Positions 52,487 to 61,706 of a DNA stretch of 64,000 nucleotides are shown here, in pieces. The notes beneath the pieces were generated by a model, which was given only the letters and a program-made list of their open reading frames with translations, made no database searches and was not told the origin of the DNA. This DNA comes from UBA4479 sp963974935 (lineage in GTDB: Bacteria > Pseudomonadota > Alphaproteobacteria > Rhodospirillales > Casp-alpha2): contig CAXBEV010000004.1 in NCBI GenBank assembly GCA_963974935.1, positions 131,729 through 195,728 on the forward strand, read 5' to 3'. Each line of letters starts with the position of its first letter. The first letter of the stretch is position 1. Position numbers and translations under genes: made by a program.

Positions 52487-53830
52487 TCACTTCGCCTTCA
52501 TCGCTTGCGGCGACATGATCGCAAGACCACGGATCAAATCGACAGCACGGCTCAGCTGATAATCAACTTCTTTTTTATCCTTGCCATCGGCGCTCGGGAG
52601 TTCCGCGTCATCTGCCTTCTTATCTTCATCCTGTGACTTGCCAGTATCAAGCGCACCGCGCAAGTCCGCTTCACTACGGCGCGGACGTGTCGAAGCGATT
52701 TCTTCAAACTTCGCCTGTTTGACCTCAATGTCCGGCTCGACACCCTTGGCTTGGATGGAGCGACCGGACGGCGTGTAGTAGCGGGCCGTAGTCAATCGCA
52801 TGGCCCCGTTACCGGCAATCGGCATAATTGTCTGCACTGAGCCTTTGCCGAACGATTTCGTCCCCAAAATCACAGCACGGCGGTGATCCTGTAGCGCGCC
52901 GGCGACGATTTCAGACGCCGAGGCCGAGCCGCCATTGATCAACACCACGACAGGCAACCCTTGCGCCAAATCACCCTCGCGTGCATTGAAACGCTGGGTG
53001 TCTTCCGGCTTGCGTGAGCGAGTCGAAACGATTTCACCCCGATCCAGAAACGCATCCGAGACCGCAACCGCTTGGTCCAAAAGACCGCCCGGATTGTTAC
53101 GAAGGTCGAGAACGACGCCCTGCATGTCCGGGCCGATTTCTTCGCGCAGTTTATCGATGGCGCGTTCCAGGCCTTTATCGGTCTGTTCGTTAAAAGACGT
53201 GATACGCACGTAACCCACTTTGCCCTCGCTGTGGAAGCGCACGGATTTAATTTTGATTACCGAGCGGGTAATGGTGATGTCGAACGGCTCACGCCCTTCG
53301 CGGACCACGGTCAGCAAAATATCGCTGCCGATTTTGCCACGCATCTTATCGACGGCTTCAGCGAGGGTCAGGCCCTGCACCGACTCACCGTCCAGATGCG
53401 TAATAAAGTCGCCGGCTTCGACACCGGCACGAAACGCCGGGGTATCATCAATCGGCGAGATCACTTTGATGACGCCGCGTTCCATGGTGACCTGAATCCC
53501 CAAGCCACCGAACTCGCCCCGCGTGTTGACCTGCATGTCTTGGAAGCTTTTGGCGTTGAGATAGCTCGAATGCGGATCAAGCGCGGCCAACATGCCGGTG
53601 ATCGCAGCTTCGATCATTTCCTCTTCGCTCGGCGGCTCGACATAATCGGCGCGCACGCGCTCAAACACATCGCCGAACAACGCCAGCAAGCGGTAGGTTT
53701 CTTCGTCGTTCTTTTTGGCGTCGACGGCATCTGCCGTCAACGGCCACATCACCGCACCGACGCCAATGGCCAAAGCGACGACTGACGCGCCGACCGTGGC
53801 ACCGATTTTGGAGATCATTCTTCGTTTCAT
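52487..53830 (-). CDS. ctpA: S41 C-terminal processing peptidase (CtpA-type) with PDZ domain
   Basis: The protein has 447 residues. A signal anchor (about 8-30) precedes the N-terminal helical part with the GEFGGLG motif, a PDZ domain (PAFRAGVEAGDFITHLDGE), and the S41 core. Catalytic Ser lies in GSASASEI and Lys in TKSFGKGSVQT. A charged Lys/Asp/Glu-rich stretch (about 400-425) precedes the final helix. It is a periplasmic protease that trims envelope proteins and cell-wall hydrolases. Its ATG overlaps the envC stop (ATGA). Confidence 0.94.
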   Translation of the reverse strand: MKRRMISKIGATVGASVVALAIGVGAVMWPLTADAVDAKKNDEETYRLLALFGDVFERVRADYVEPPSEEEMIEAAITGMLAALDPHSSYLNAKSFQDMQVNTRGEFGGLGIQVTMERGVIKVISPIDDTPAFRAGVEAGDFITHLDGESVQGLTLAEAVDKMRGKIGSDILLTVVREGREPFDITITRSVIKIKSVRFHSEGKVGYVRITSFNEQTDKGLERAIDKLREEIGPDMQGVVLDLRNNPGGLLDQAVAVSDAFLDRGEIVSTRSRKPEDTQRFNAREGDLAQGLPVVVLINGGSASASEIVAGALQDHRRAVILGTKSFGKGSVQTIMPIAGNGAMRLTTARYYTPSGRSIQAKGVEPDIEVKQAKFEEIASTRPRRSEADLRGALDTGKSQDEDKKADDAELPSADGKDKKEVDYQLSRAVDLIRGLAIMSPQAMKAK

Positions 53831-55038
53831 CCGTTTACCTCACCTTTGCGTGCCGCCAACCAGGGCTGGGGATTAATCGGTTGGCCGTCGCGGCGCAGTT
53901 CGACATATAAAATAGGTTGGCCGTTTGCTGCATTGTCCATGACGCCGACGGGCTCACCCGCCAAAATTTGCTGACCTTGTTCCGCGTCTATCCGGGTCAT
54001 CCCAGCAAGCAGTGTATGATATCCCTCGCCATGATCGATGATCAAGAGAAGCCCATAACCGCGGAATTTTCCTGCATAAACAACAGTACCATCATAGGTC
54101 GCGGTGACTTGGGCGCCGGGCGGCGCAGCCAAGGTCATACCTTTTCGCGCGAATCCCGCGTCCGTCTTTTCACCGTAACGTCCCGTCAGCGTGCCGACCA
54201 CCGGTTGCGTCAACGCACCTCTGGCCTTGCTGATCGGCCTGAGCGCGCGGCGCACCGTGTTGACGGCTGCGGTTGTGCGGGACGGCGCAGGTGCTGCGGC
54301 TTTAGCCCGCCTTTGCTCGCGCGCGATCCCTTTCAGGAGTTCTCGCAACGTCTTGGCTTGGCCGGCCAGCGCCTGCATGCGTTGCTCGGCCGCCACCGCT
54401 TCTTTATCGGCGCGACGCTTGAGGACTTTTTTCCGTGCCATCAACGCATCCAAACGCCGACGCTCGCGGTCCAACAGCGCTGATGTTTCGCTGAGCGCAC
54501 GCTCACGTTCCTGTATCTCAGCCCGCGCTTTCACCAAAAAATTCAACTCATCGCGAAGCGTCGTCGCCTGCGCTTCGATGTGCGTCACAGCAGCCCGCAA
54601 CAAAATTGCCGTCCGCACGGTATCTGCAGGCTTGGTCGGCTGCGCGATCAGGGCTTCCGGTGGGAATTGCGCGATCCGCTCCATTGCCGACAGCACACGG
54701 CCGAATTTGACGCGCCCGTCACGAAGCTCAGCGGTCTTACGGATTCGCAACCGCTCCAAAGCCTTAAGACGTGTACGGATTTCTGAAACCTGTTGTTCGT
54801 GACCTTGTACGGCGTGGGCGGCACTGATTAAATCGTTTTGCAGATTGGCAATATCGCGGGCCATAATTTCGGCCTTAGCGCGTGCCTGCTCGGCGGCAGA
54901 TTTTTCCGCATCGATGCGCTGTTCAATCTTTTTGAGGTCTTCGCCGGTTGCTTTCCGCTCTTGCGCCAAAGCGGGATTTGCGGACATCAGGCCGCACACC
55001 ACCAGCGCCACCCCGAACGTGCCGAGACGCCATATCAA
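53827..55038 (-). CDS. EnvC-type murein hydrolase activator with degenerate LytM domain
   Basis: About 403 residues. A signal peptide (ending NPALAQ) precedes two long coiled-coil segments (about 20-110 and 160-245) and a C-terminal M23/LytM fold (GRYGEKTDAGFARKGMTL... LLIIDHGEGYHTLLAGM...). The metal ligands are missing: the HxxxD site is replaced in ARKGMTL and the second HxH is LYVE. That fits EnvC-like factors, which activate amidases rather than cut. No ATG start fits; TTG 55038 with GGCGGA upstream is plausible, and the frame continues to 55086. Confidence 0.9.
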   Translation of the reverse strand: MIWRLGTFGVALVVCGLMSANPALAQERKATGEDLKKIEQRIDAEKSAAEQARAKAEIMARDIANLQNDLISAAHAVQGHEQQVSEIRTRLKALERLRIRKTAELRDGRVKFGRVLSAMERIAQFPPEALIAQPTKPADTVRTAILLRAAVTHIEAQATTLRDELNFLVKARAEIQERERALSETSALLDRERRRLDALMARKKVLKRRADKEAVAAEQRMQALAGQAKTLRELLKGIAREQRRAKAAAPAPSRTTAAVNTVRRALRPISKARGALTQPVVGTLTGRYGEKTDAGFARKGMTLAAPPGAQVTATYDGTVVYAGKFRGYGLLLIIDHGEGYHTLLAGMTRIDAEQGQQILAGEPVGVMDNAANGQPILYVELRRDGQPINPQPWLAARKGEVNG

Positions 55039-55048
55039 ATCCGTTGAG

Positions 55049-56614
55049 CTATTCCGCCGCGCGCGTATCAGCCGTGCTCTCCTCAATCAAGCTATGACCG
55101 GTCATCTCGGCTGGTTGCGGCAAACCCAACAGCCGCAACAGCGTCGGTGCCACATCTGCCAGCCGGCCTGCATTTAATCCCGCAACATAGGCCGGGGCAT
55201 TGACCATAATAAACGGGACCGGGTTAAGGGTATGTTGCGTATGCGCACCGCCGTTTTCCGGATCGTCCATCTGCTCACAGTTGCCGTGGTCCGCCGTCAC
55301 CAGCATCACGCCGCCCGCCTCGACGACAGCGTCCTGCAGACGCTTCAACGCGCCGTCTACAGTCTCCGCCGCCCTTACGGCTGCCGACAACACACCGGTG
55401 TGGCCAACCATATCGCCGTTGGCATAGTTGACGACAATCAAGTCAAATTTATGGCCAGTGATCGCGTCAACCAGATGATCCGTCACCTCGGGTGCCGACA
55501 TTTCCGGCTGCAGGTCATAGGTTGCGACTTTCGGCGACGGCACGAGGATACGCTCTTCACCCTCAAACACCTGCTCGCGCCCGCCGTTCAAGAAGAACGT
55601 CACGTGCGCGTACTTCTCGGTTTCGGCAATTCGAAGCTGCGTCATCCCCGCTTCGGAAACAACCTGGCCCAAGATATTGGTAAGCTGACTCGGTGGGAAG
55701 ATCGCAGTCATATAGTCGGCGTGCGCGCTTGAGTACTGGACCATCCCAAGCTGGGCCGCGAACTTGATAATTTTCGAACGCTCAAATCCATCAAACGCCG
55801 GATCACACAACGCCGATAGAATTTCCCGCGCCCGGTCGGCGCGGAAGTTCGCCATCAACACGCCGTCTCCGTCGTTCATACCGGCGTAGTCGCCGATCAC
55901 GACCGGGAGAATGAATTCGTCTTTAACGTCATTGGCATAGGATGTCTGCACCGCCACTTCGGCACTATCGGCTTTGTCACCCACAGCAGACACCATACAG
56001 TCATAGGCTTTTCCGACCCGTTCCCAGCGATGATCGCGGTCCAACGCATAATAGCGCCCGACCACGGTGGCGATCTGGCAATCTTGAAAGTTTGCGATAT
56101 CGTCACCGAATTTCTGCAGGTAACGCGCCCCGTGTTCTGGCGGCGTGTCGCGGCCGTCCATGAACGCATGCACGCGCACCGGAATACCTGCAGCACTCAC
56201 CGCATCGGCCAAAGCCACCATGTGGTCTTGGTGCGAATGCACGCCGCCCGGCGACATCAAGCCCATCAAATGGCAGGTGCCGCCGCTGGTTTTGAGCGCA
56301 TCAATAAAATCAACCAGCGCCTGTTCGTTTTTGAGTTTGCCGTCAGCTATGGTTTTGTCGATCTTCGGCAGTTCCTGCAACACGACCCGGCCTGCGCCCA
56401 GGTTCATGTGGCCAACCTCGGAATTGCCCATTTGCCCGTCCGGCAATCCGACCTCACCTGCGGACGCGTTCAAATGCGAACGTGGCAAGTCCGCGACCAT
56501 CGCATCCCACGTCGGCGTTTCGGCATTGGAAATCGCATTGTCGGGCGCGTCCGCGCGCTCGCCCCATCCATCAAGAATGCAGAGCACAACTGGTTTAGGT
56601 CTGTTTTGCGTCAT
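55049..56614 (-). CDS. gpmI: 2,3-bisphosphoglycerate-independent phosphoglycerate mutase
   Basis: The protein has 521 residues, normal for iPGM. The metal and phosphoserine motifs are CILDGWG, GNSEVGHMNLGAGR (nucleophile Ser), HAFMDGRDTPP, VVNYANGDMVGHTG and VTADHGNCE. It interconverts 3- and 2-phosphoglycerate using manganese. It precedes envC by about 10 bp on the same strand and so heads the envC-ctpA-deacetylase-rppH transcript. Confidence 0.97.
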   Translation of the reverse strand: MTQNRPKPVVLCILDGWGERADAPDNAISNAETPTWDAMVADLPRSHLNASAGEVGLPDGQMGNSEVGHMNLGAGRVVLQELPKIDKTIADGKLKNEQALVDFIDALKTSGGTCHLMGLMSPGGVHSHQDHMVALADAVSAAGIPVRVHAFMDGRDTPPEHGARYLQKFGDDIANFQDCQIATVVGRYYALDRDHRWERVGKAYDCMVSAVGDKADSAEVAVQTSYANDVKDEFILPVVIGDYAGMNDGDGVLMANFRADRAREILSALCDPAFDGFERSKIIKFAAQLGMVQYSSAHADYMTAIFPPSQLTNILGQVVSEAGMTQLRIAETEKYAHVTFFLNGGREQVFEGEERILVPSPKVATYDLQPEMSAPEVTDHLVDAITGHKFDLIVVNYANGDMVGHTGVLSAAVRAAETVDGALKRLQDAVVEAGGVMLVTADHGNCEQMDDPENGGAHTQHTLNPVPFIMVNAPAYVAGLNAGRLADVAPTLLRLLGLPQPAEMTGHSLIEESTADTRAAE

Positions 56615-56683
56615 CGCCAGCGCCTTTTCATAGATCGATCATACACCAAGCATATAGGGCGTTGACGGGGATTTTGAACCCAT

Positions 56684-57115
56684 TCAGCCCCCGTCGGCGA
56701 CAAATCCGGCCGCTTCAATGCCGGCGATCGCTGCCGCTTCATCATTGTCCGAGATATCGCCTGTGATGCCGCAAGCACCGATGATCGCGCCCTGATCGTC
56801 TTTGATCAGCACGCCGCCTGCTACAGGCACTAAAGAGCCACCGGCCAACTCGTTCATCGCTTGGATAAAGAATGGCTCAGCCTTGGCGCGCTCAAACAAC
56901 GCGCGCGAGCCCAAGCCCATGCAAAGTGCGCCGTTGGCTTTGCCGATCGCAATGTCTGGCCGCATGTTCGACGATCCGTCTTCACGCTCCAATGCCTTCA
57001 GATTGCCAGCCGTATCCAACACTGCCACGGTCAAGGGTTTCAGACCCATTTCTTGGCCTTTGGCTCGTGCAGCCGCAACAATCGTACGAGCTGCGTCCAA
57101 CGTGATATTCGTCAT
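56684..57115 (-). CDS. GlcG/HbpS family heme-degrading-like protein
   Basis: A 143-residue protein with the family pattern: ITLDAARTIVAAARAKGQEMG, LTVAVLDTAGNLKALEREDGSS, and the C-terminal GACGITGDISDNDEAAAIAGIEAAGF. Proteins of this family bind heme or cobalamin, or are encoded in glycolate operons; function is unsettled. ATG 57115 follows GGAG. It interrupts the usual rlmH-gpmI adjacency of this conserved block, so it may be a later insertion or local addition. Confidence 0.9.
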   Translation of the reverse strand: MTNITLDAARTIVAAARAKGQEMGLKPLTVAVLDTAGNLKALEREDGSSNMRPDIAIGKANGALCMGLGSRALFERAKAEPFFIQAMNELAGGSLVPVAGGVLIKDDQGAIIGACGITGDISDNDEAAAIAGIEAAGFVADGG

Positions 57116-57186
57116 ATTCGTCTCCATGATAAAGATAATTTGAATTGGCCGGACATTAGCACCCGGCAAGCGGCTGGAAAAGCCGC

Positions 57187-57645
57187 CTAATCGCGATGAT
57201 AAGGGTGGCCGGCCTGGATGGTTTGCGCCCGATACACCTGCTCGGCCAGCATCACACGGACCAGCATGTGCGGCCAGGTCTGCGGCCCGAACGAGAGCAC
57301 CCGTTGGGCACGTTCGCGCAAAACCGGATCCAAGCCGTCGGCACCGCCGATCACGAACACCAGATCGCGCACGCCGTCATCCTGGACGGTCGTCATAAAA
57401 CCAGCGAAGTCACGACTCGACATCGCTTTGCCGCGCTCATCCAACGCCACCAGATGCGCGTCGTGCGGGATTTTGGCCATGATCAGCTCGGCCTCTCGGG
57501 CCATCAGTTCAGGGCCAGACAAAGGTCGTTTTTCCTCGACCTCAATAAGGTCAAGGGATGGCTGCATCCGCTTTGTGTAGAGTTCAAAAAGATCGCGCTC
57601 CGGGCCACGTTTTGCACGCCCGATAGCAATCAGGGTCAACCGCAC
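57187..57645 (-). CDS. rlmH: 23S rRNA (pseudouridine1915-N3)-methyltransferase
   Basis: A 152-residue SPOUT methyltransferase: opens LTLIAIGRAKRGPERDLFELY, contains EEKRPL, ALDERGKAMSSRDFAGF, VIGGADGLDP and ends MLAEQVYRAQTIQAGHPYHRD. All are RlmH hallmarks. It methylates pseudouridine 1915 in helix 69. GTG 57645 is preferred, following GGGGTGA; the GTG eight codons further upstream (57669) is alternative. Confidence 0.96.
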   Translation of the reverse strand: MRLTLIAIGRAKRGPERDLFELYTKRMQPSLDLIEVEEKRPLSGPELMAREAELIMAKIPHDAHLVALDERGKAMSSRDFAGFMTTVQDDGVRDLVFVIGGADGLDPVLRERAQRVLSFGPQTWPHMLVRVMLAEQVYRAQTIQAGHPYHRD

Positions 57646-57721
57646 ATCGTCACCCCGCACATGCGACACCTAAAGACCGCGCTTTAGACGCCCGATTAAA
57701 TAGCCCAACTGCGCACGATAT

Positions 57722-58138
57722 TTAAACGTGCGCGCCCGATACGACATCTGTCCCCGCTGCAGAAACCACGTCTGGTGCGGTCCACAGTTTTTCGAGGTTA
57801 TAGAAATCGCGGACCTCTGGTCGGAACAAATGCACAATGACATCACCCGCGTCGATCAACACCCAGTCACCCTGACCGGCGCCTTCAACGACGACGTCTT
57901 TGTAGCCCAGTGCTTTTATTTTCTGGGAAAGGTGTTCGGCCATAGCGCCGACTTGTCGACCGGATTGGCCTGTGGCAATGACCATGTGATCCGTGATCGA
58001 GGTCTTGCCGGTGAGGTCGATAACAACAACGTCTTCAGCTTTGTCGTCATCGAGCGACGTTTCAACCAACGCCAAGAGAGCATCTCCCGACGGTGAAAGC
58101 TTGCGTTTGCTTGGTATGGGTAGGCTCCTTTTCATCAT
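57722..58138 (-). CDS. rsfS: ribosome silencing factor RsfS
   Basis: The protein has 138 residues of the Iojap family: VVVIDLTGKTSITDHMVIATGQSGRQVGAMAEHL, then DWVLIDAGDVIVHLFRPEVRDFYNLEKLW. It binds ribosomal protein L14 and blocks subunit joining in stationary phase. It has an unusual 20-residue basic N-terminal lead and a non-conserved C-terminus. It sits 56 bp after nadD and about 75 bp before rlmH in the conserved order. Confidence 0.95.
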   Translation of the reverse strand: MMKRSLPIPSKRKLSPSGDALLALVETSLDDDKAEDVVVIDLTGKTSITDHMVIATGQSGRQVGAMAEHLSQKIKALGYKDVVVEGAGQGDWVLIDAGDVIVHLFRPEVRDFYNLEKLWTAPDVVSAAGTDVVSGAHV

Positions 58139-58194
58139 GTTTTTTTATATGTATGCCGCAAAATTACGACACAATCCCCAGATTGAACACACGG

Positions 58195-58782
58195 CTAGAA
58201 CCCGCCGTGCGCCCTGATACGGGTCGCCGATTCGGGATGTTCACGAATTTTCAGGAACACCCAGGCCGGCGCACGCGCATCTGCCAGACGCTTTGCTGCT
58301 GCTTGGGGCCATCGGTCCCGAGCAAAACGCCGGGCTGCTACACCAGATGTAGCCCTCAAAGAGTACCCCGGACGCCCAAATACTGCAATGGGAACAGTAT
58401 TAAAAATAGCAGACCAGCGATGCCAGCGATGAATTTGCAACAGGTTGTCGGCCCCCATCAGCCACACGAACCGCGCCCTGGGCTGGGTCCGCGCCAAGGT
58501 CGCCAAGGTATCAGCAGTATAGCGGGTCCCACGGACCTGTTCAAAATCGCTGACCCGGATCCGGGGCTCTGCCGCTGCCATGTCTTTTGCCGCCGCCATC
58601 CGGCGTGCGAATTCCGCCATGCCGTTGGTCGGTTTCAACGGATTTTGCGGCGACACCAGCCACCACACCTCGTCGAGCCCAAGGCGCCGCAACGCCATCC
58701 GGCTGATATACAGGTGCCCCTCATGCGCCGGGTTAAACGACCCCCCGAGCACACCGATACGGCGGCGGTGCGAAATTGACAG
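58195..58782 (-). CDS. nadD: nicotinate-nucleotide adenylyltransferase, probable CTG start
   Basis: About 195 residues. The nucleotidyltransferase motif is GGSFNPAHEGH and the C-terminal IHRWHRW fits NadD, which makes deamido-NAD from nicotinate mononucleotide and ATP. The first in-frame ATG or GTG (GTG 58752) lies inside beta-strand 1 and would cut off the conserved RRIGV. The frame between the ytoQ stop (TAG 58789-58791) and 58752 contains only CTG (58782-58780) as a sensible start, with AGTAGG five bases upstream. ATT 58776 is a weaker option. Confidence 0.9.
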   Translation of the reverse strand: MSISHRRRIGVLGGSFNPAHEGHLYISRMALRRLGLDEVWWLVSPQNPLKPTNGMAEFARRMAAAKDMAAAEPRIRVSDFEQVRGTRYTADTLATLARTQPRARFVWLMGADNLLQIHRWHRWSAIFNTVPIAVFGRPGYSLRATSGVAARRFARDRWPQAAAKRLADARAPAWVFLKIREHPESATRIRAHGGF

Positions 58783-58788
58783 CGAAGC

Positions 58789-59271
58789 CTACTCTGCCGC
58801 GTCGGCGCGCGCTTGTGGCATGACGCCGTTGATCACGTAGGCTAAGGCGGCGACCACCTGCTCGGGCTCGCGAGCGACCGCGTTGGCGGCACCGTCGACT
58901 TCTTTCAGCGCATGGTCATGCTCAGTCGGATGCAGGGTGATGTAGGGAATGCCCATCGCTGCGGCATAGCCGGCATCAAAAGCCGCGTTCCACTGCTTGT
59001 ATTTTTCACCGAAGCGGACGACCGCGATATCAGCGCTTTTCAGCAAGTTCTGGGTGCGGATCGCATTCAACTGCGCGCCTTTACGGTCGTGCCAAAACTT
59101 ATCTGCTTCGGCGCCAAAGATCGCCACGCCGCAGTCATCCGAATCTTCATGCACGGTCACCGGCGACACCAGTTCCACCGGCAGCCCAGCGGCTTTGACG
59201 CCAGCGTGAATACGCTCGCGCCAATCGGAATGAATTTCACCCGAAAGGTAAACGGTCCAGGTTGCGGTCAT
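58789..59271 (-). CDS. YtoQ family protein
   Basis: A 160-residue protein that begins WTVYLSGEIHSDWRERIHAGVKAAGLPVEL and has FGAEADKFWHDRKGAQLNAIRTQNLLKSADIAVVRFGEKYKQWNAAFDAGYAAAMGIPYITLHP. This matches the YtoQ family, which looks like a 2'-deoxynucleoside hydrolase-type fold of unknown role. It lies between proA and nadD, an unusual place in this conserved series. Confidence 0.88.
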   Translation of the reverse strand: MTATWTVYLSGEIHSDWRERIHAGVKAAGLPVELVSPVTVHEDSDDCGVAIFGAEADKFWHDRKGAQLNAIRTQNLLKSADIAVVRFGEKYKQWNAAFDAGYAAAMGIPYITLHPTEHDHALKEVDGAANAVAREPEQVVAALAYVINGVMPQARADAAE

Positions 59272-59305
59272 GATGTTCTCCTTTGCGTTTCATTTTGCGT
59301 ATTGC

Positions 59306-60574
59306 TCAAGGCCGCGTCTGTCCTGTGCCGCGCACCTTATATTTCATCGATGTCAGTTGCTCGACGCCGACCGGGCCGCGGGCGTGCAGTTTGCCGGTCG
59401 AGATGCCGATCTCGGCGCCCATACCGAATTCGCCGCCATCGGCGAACTGGGTCGAGGCGTTCCACATCACAATCGCGCTGTCGACGCGGTTCATGAAAGA
59501 TTCGGCCACGTCAGCATCGTCGGTGATGATGGCATCGGTATGGTCAGAGCCGTGCGCGCGGATGAACGCAATCGCGTCATCCAGGCCGTCGACCTGTTTA
59601 ACGGCAATAATGCTGTCCAGGTATTCGGTATCGTAGTCTTCACCGGATGCGGCGCTGATGCGGGAGTCCATCGCCATGCTTTCGGGGTCGCCGCGCACTT
59701 CACAGCCGGCGGCTGTCAGGCCATCAACCAAGCGTTTCAGCAACGCTGGTGCCGCCGCTTTATCGATCAGCAGGTTTTCGGTCGAGCCGCAGATGCCGGT
59801 GCGACGCATCTTCGCATTCACAACGACGCTTTCCGCCATCGCCGGATCGGCGGCGGCGTGCACATAGGTGTGACAGAGGCCTTCCAAATGCTTGAACAGC
59901 GGCACTTTGCTTTCGTCGGTGACCCGCTGGATCAGCGATTTACCACCGCGCGGCACGATGACGTCGATGTAATCGGACATCTGCAACATTTCACCGACCG
60001 CAGCCCGGTCCGTGGTCGGTACCAATTGAATCGCATGTTCAGGCAGCCCCGCCTTGGCCAGACCTTCGGTCATACTATCCATGATCGCATGCGACGAGTG
60101 ATAGCTTTCTGAGCCGCCGCGCAAGATCGCGGCGTTGCCGGCCTTGAGGCACAGTCCGCCCGCATCCGCCGTCACATTAGGGCGGCTTTCATAAATCACG
60201 CCGATCACACCCAGCGGCACCCGAACGCGGGCGATGTTGAGGCCGTTCGGCCGATCCCACGCGCTGTCGACGATACCGACGGGATCGGGCAGCTCAGCGA
60301 TGGCTTCGAGACCGATCGCCATGCCGTCGATCCGCTCGGACGTCAGTTTGAGCCGATCCAGCATTGCCGCCGTCAGACCTTTGGCTTCACCGGTGGCGAT
60401 GTCTTTGGCGTTTTCCGACAGAATATCATTGGCACGACGGCGCAGACTGGCGGCCATCTCGCGCAGCGCCAGGTTTTTCGCGTCAGTCGGCGCCGTTGCA
60501 AGCTCGGTCGCAGCGGTGCGTGCCTGCTGGCCGATACTGCGCATCAACGTCGGAATATTTACCTGCGCGTCCAT
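59306..60574 (-). CDS. proA: glutamate-5-semialdehyde dehydrogenase (gamma-glutamyl phosphate reductase)
   Basis: The protein has 422 residues. ProA features are VIYESRPNVTADAGGLCLKAGNAAILRGGSES, IVPRGGKSLI, and the catalytic Cys in the MRRTGICGSTENLLID segment; the end is GRGPVGVEQLTSMKY. It reduces glutamyl-5-phosphate in proline synthesis. ATG 60574 lies 10 bp after proB with GGGAACGG upstream. Confidence 0.97.
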   Translation of the reverse strand: MDAQVNIPTLMRSIGQQARTAATELATAPTDAKNLALREMAASLRRRANDILSENAKDIATGEAKGLTAAMLDRLKLTSERIDGMAIGLEAIAELPDPVGIVDSAWDRPNGLNIARVRVPLGVIGVIYESRPNVTADAGGLCLKAGNAAILRGGSESYHSSHAIMDSMTEGLAKAGLPEHAIQLVPTTDRAAVGEMLQMSDYIDVIVPRGGKSLIQRVTDESKVPLFKHLEGLCHTYVHAAADPAMAESVVVNAKMRRTGICGSTENLLIDKAAAPALLKRLVDGLTAAGCEVRGDPESMAMDSRISAASGEDYDTEYLDSIIAVKQVDGLDDAIAFIRAHGSDHTDAIITDDADVAESFMNRVDSAIVMWNASTQFADGGEFGMGAEIGISTGKLHARGPVGVEQLTSMKYKVRGTGQTRP

Positions 60575-60584
60575 CACCCGTTCC

Positions 60585-61706
60585 CTACAACAGCACAAGA
60601 TCATCGCGATGGATGATCTCGTCACGGCCACGATAGCCCAACAGCGCTTCAATTTCACTGGTCTTGTGGCCGCTAATCAACGCCGCGTCCGACGATGCAT
60701 AGGCAACCAGCCCGCGTGCGATTTCGCGCCCATCAGGATCAACCACAGCGACCGCGTCACCGCGCTCAAAAGTGCCCTCAATCGTGCGCACGCCGGCGGG
60801 CAGCAAGCTCTTGCCGCTTTTGAGCGCGCCCAGTGCCCCCGCATCGACAATCACCCGACCTGCGGGTTTAAGCGATCCAGCGATCCACTCCTTACGCGCC
60901 TGACGTGGATTTCCGTTGGGAATGAACAACGTCGTGCGCGCACCCTCTGCGATGCGTTTCAAGGGATGCATGTCTTTGCCGCGTGCAATCATCGCCGCCG
61001 ACCCGGCACCCATGGCGATCCGCGCTGCCGCCAGCTTAGTCACCATGCCGCCTCGGGAATCGCCCGACAACTGCACACCGGCCATGGCCTCGATCTCAGG
61101 CGAGATAACGCCGTGCACTTCGGGCACGAACTGGGCCTCAGGGTCGAGCTGCGGGTTCGCCGTGTACAAACCATCGATGTCGGACAGCACGACCAACAGG
61201 TCTGCCGAAATCATTGCGGTCACACGGGCAGCGAGGCGGTCGTTGTCGCCGAAACGAATTTCATCGGTCGCCACGGTATCGTTTTCGTTGATCAACGGCA
61301 CCGCGCCCAGACGCAACAACTCAGTCAAAGTATTGCGGGCATTGATATAGCGACGCCGGTCTTCGGAGTCGTCCAACGTCAGCAGCACCTGCGCCACGGT
61401 CAGTCCGTGCGGATCGAGCACATCTTGATACGCATGCGCCAAGCGTTGCATCCCGGTCGCAGCGGCCGCCTGTTGTTCTTGCAATTTCAGCTTACCGTTG
61501 GGTAATCCCAAATGTCGACGCCCGACGGCGATCGCCCCCGATGACACCACGCAGATTTCTTTACCTGCCGTTCGCAGCGCGACGATATCGGTGGCCAAGG
61601 TTTCCAGCCAACGACGGTGCACGGCACCAGTTTCAGGGTCCACCAACAGCTGCGAGCCAATTTTGACGACAATGCGGTGCGCACGCTCCAGGGCAACCGC
61701 GCTCAC
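60585..61706 (-). CDS. proB: glutamate 5-kinase
   Basis: The protein has 373 residues. The amino-acid-kinase domain (VVKIGSQLLVD, VVSSGAIAVGRRHLG, NENDTVATDEIRFGDNDRLAARVT, SDIDGLYTANP, GMVTKLAAARIAMGAGSAAMI) is followed by a C-terminal PUA domain of about 100 residues. It phosphorylates glutamate, the committed and proline-inhibited step. GTG 61706 overlaps the obg stop (GTGA). Confidence 0.97.
   Translation of the reverse strand: MSAVALERAHRIVVKIGSQLLVDPETGAVHRRWLETLATDIVALRTAGKEICVVSSGAIAVGRRHLGLPNGKLKLQEQQAAAATGMQRLAHAYQDVLDPHGLTVAQVLLTLDDSEDRRRYINARNTLTELLRLGAVPLINENDTVATDEIRFGDNDRLAARVTAMISADLLVVLSDIDGLYTANPQLDPEAQFVPEVHGVISPEIEAMAGVQLSGDSRGGMVTKLAAARIAMGAGSAAMIARGKDMHPLKRIAEGARTTLFIPNGNPRQARKEWIAGSLKPAGRVIVDAGALGALKSGKSLLPAGVRTIEGTFERGDAVAVVDPDGREIARGLVAYASSDAALISGHKTSEIEALLGYRGRDEIIHRDDLVLL

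Noticed and set aside
60234..61505. 423-residue plus-strand open frame across proA/proB
   Set aside because: It has no ribosome binding site and low-complexity His/Arg-rich sequence, and it is antisense to two conserved enzymes.
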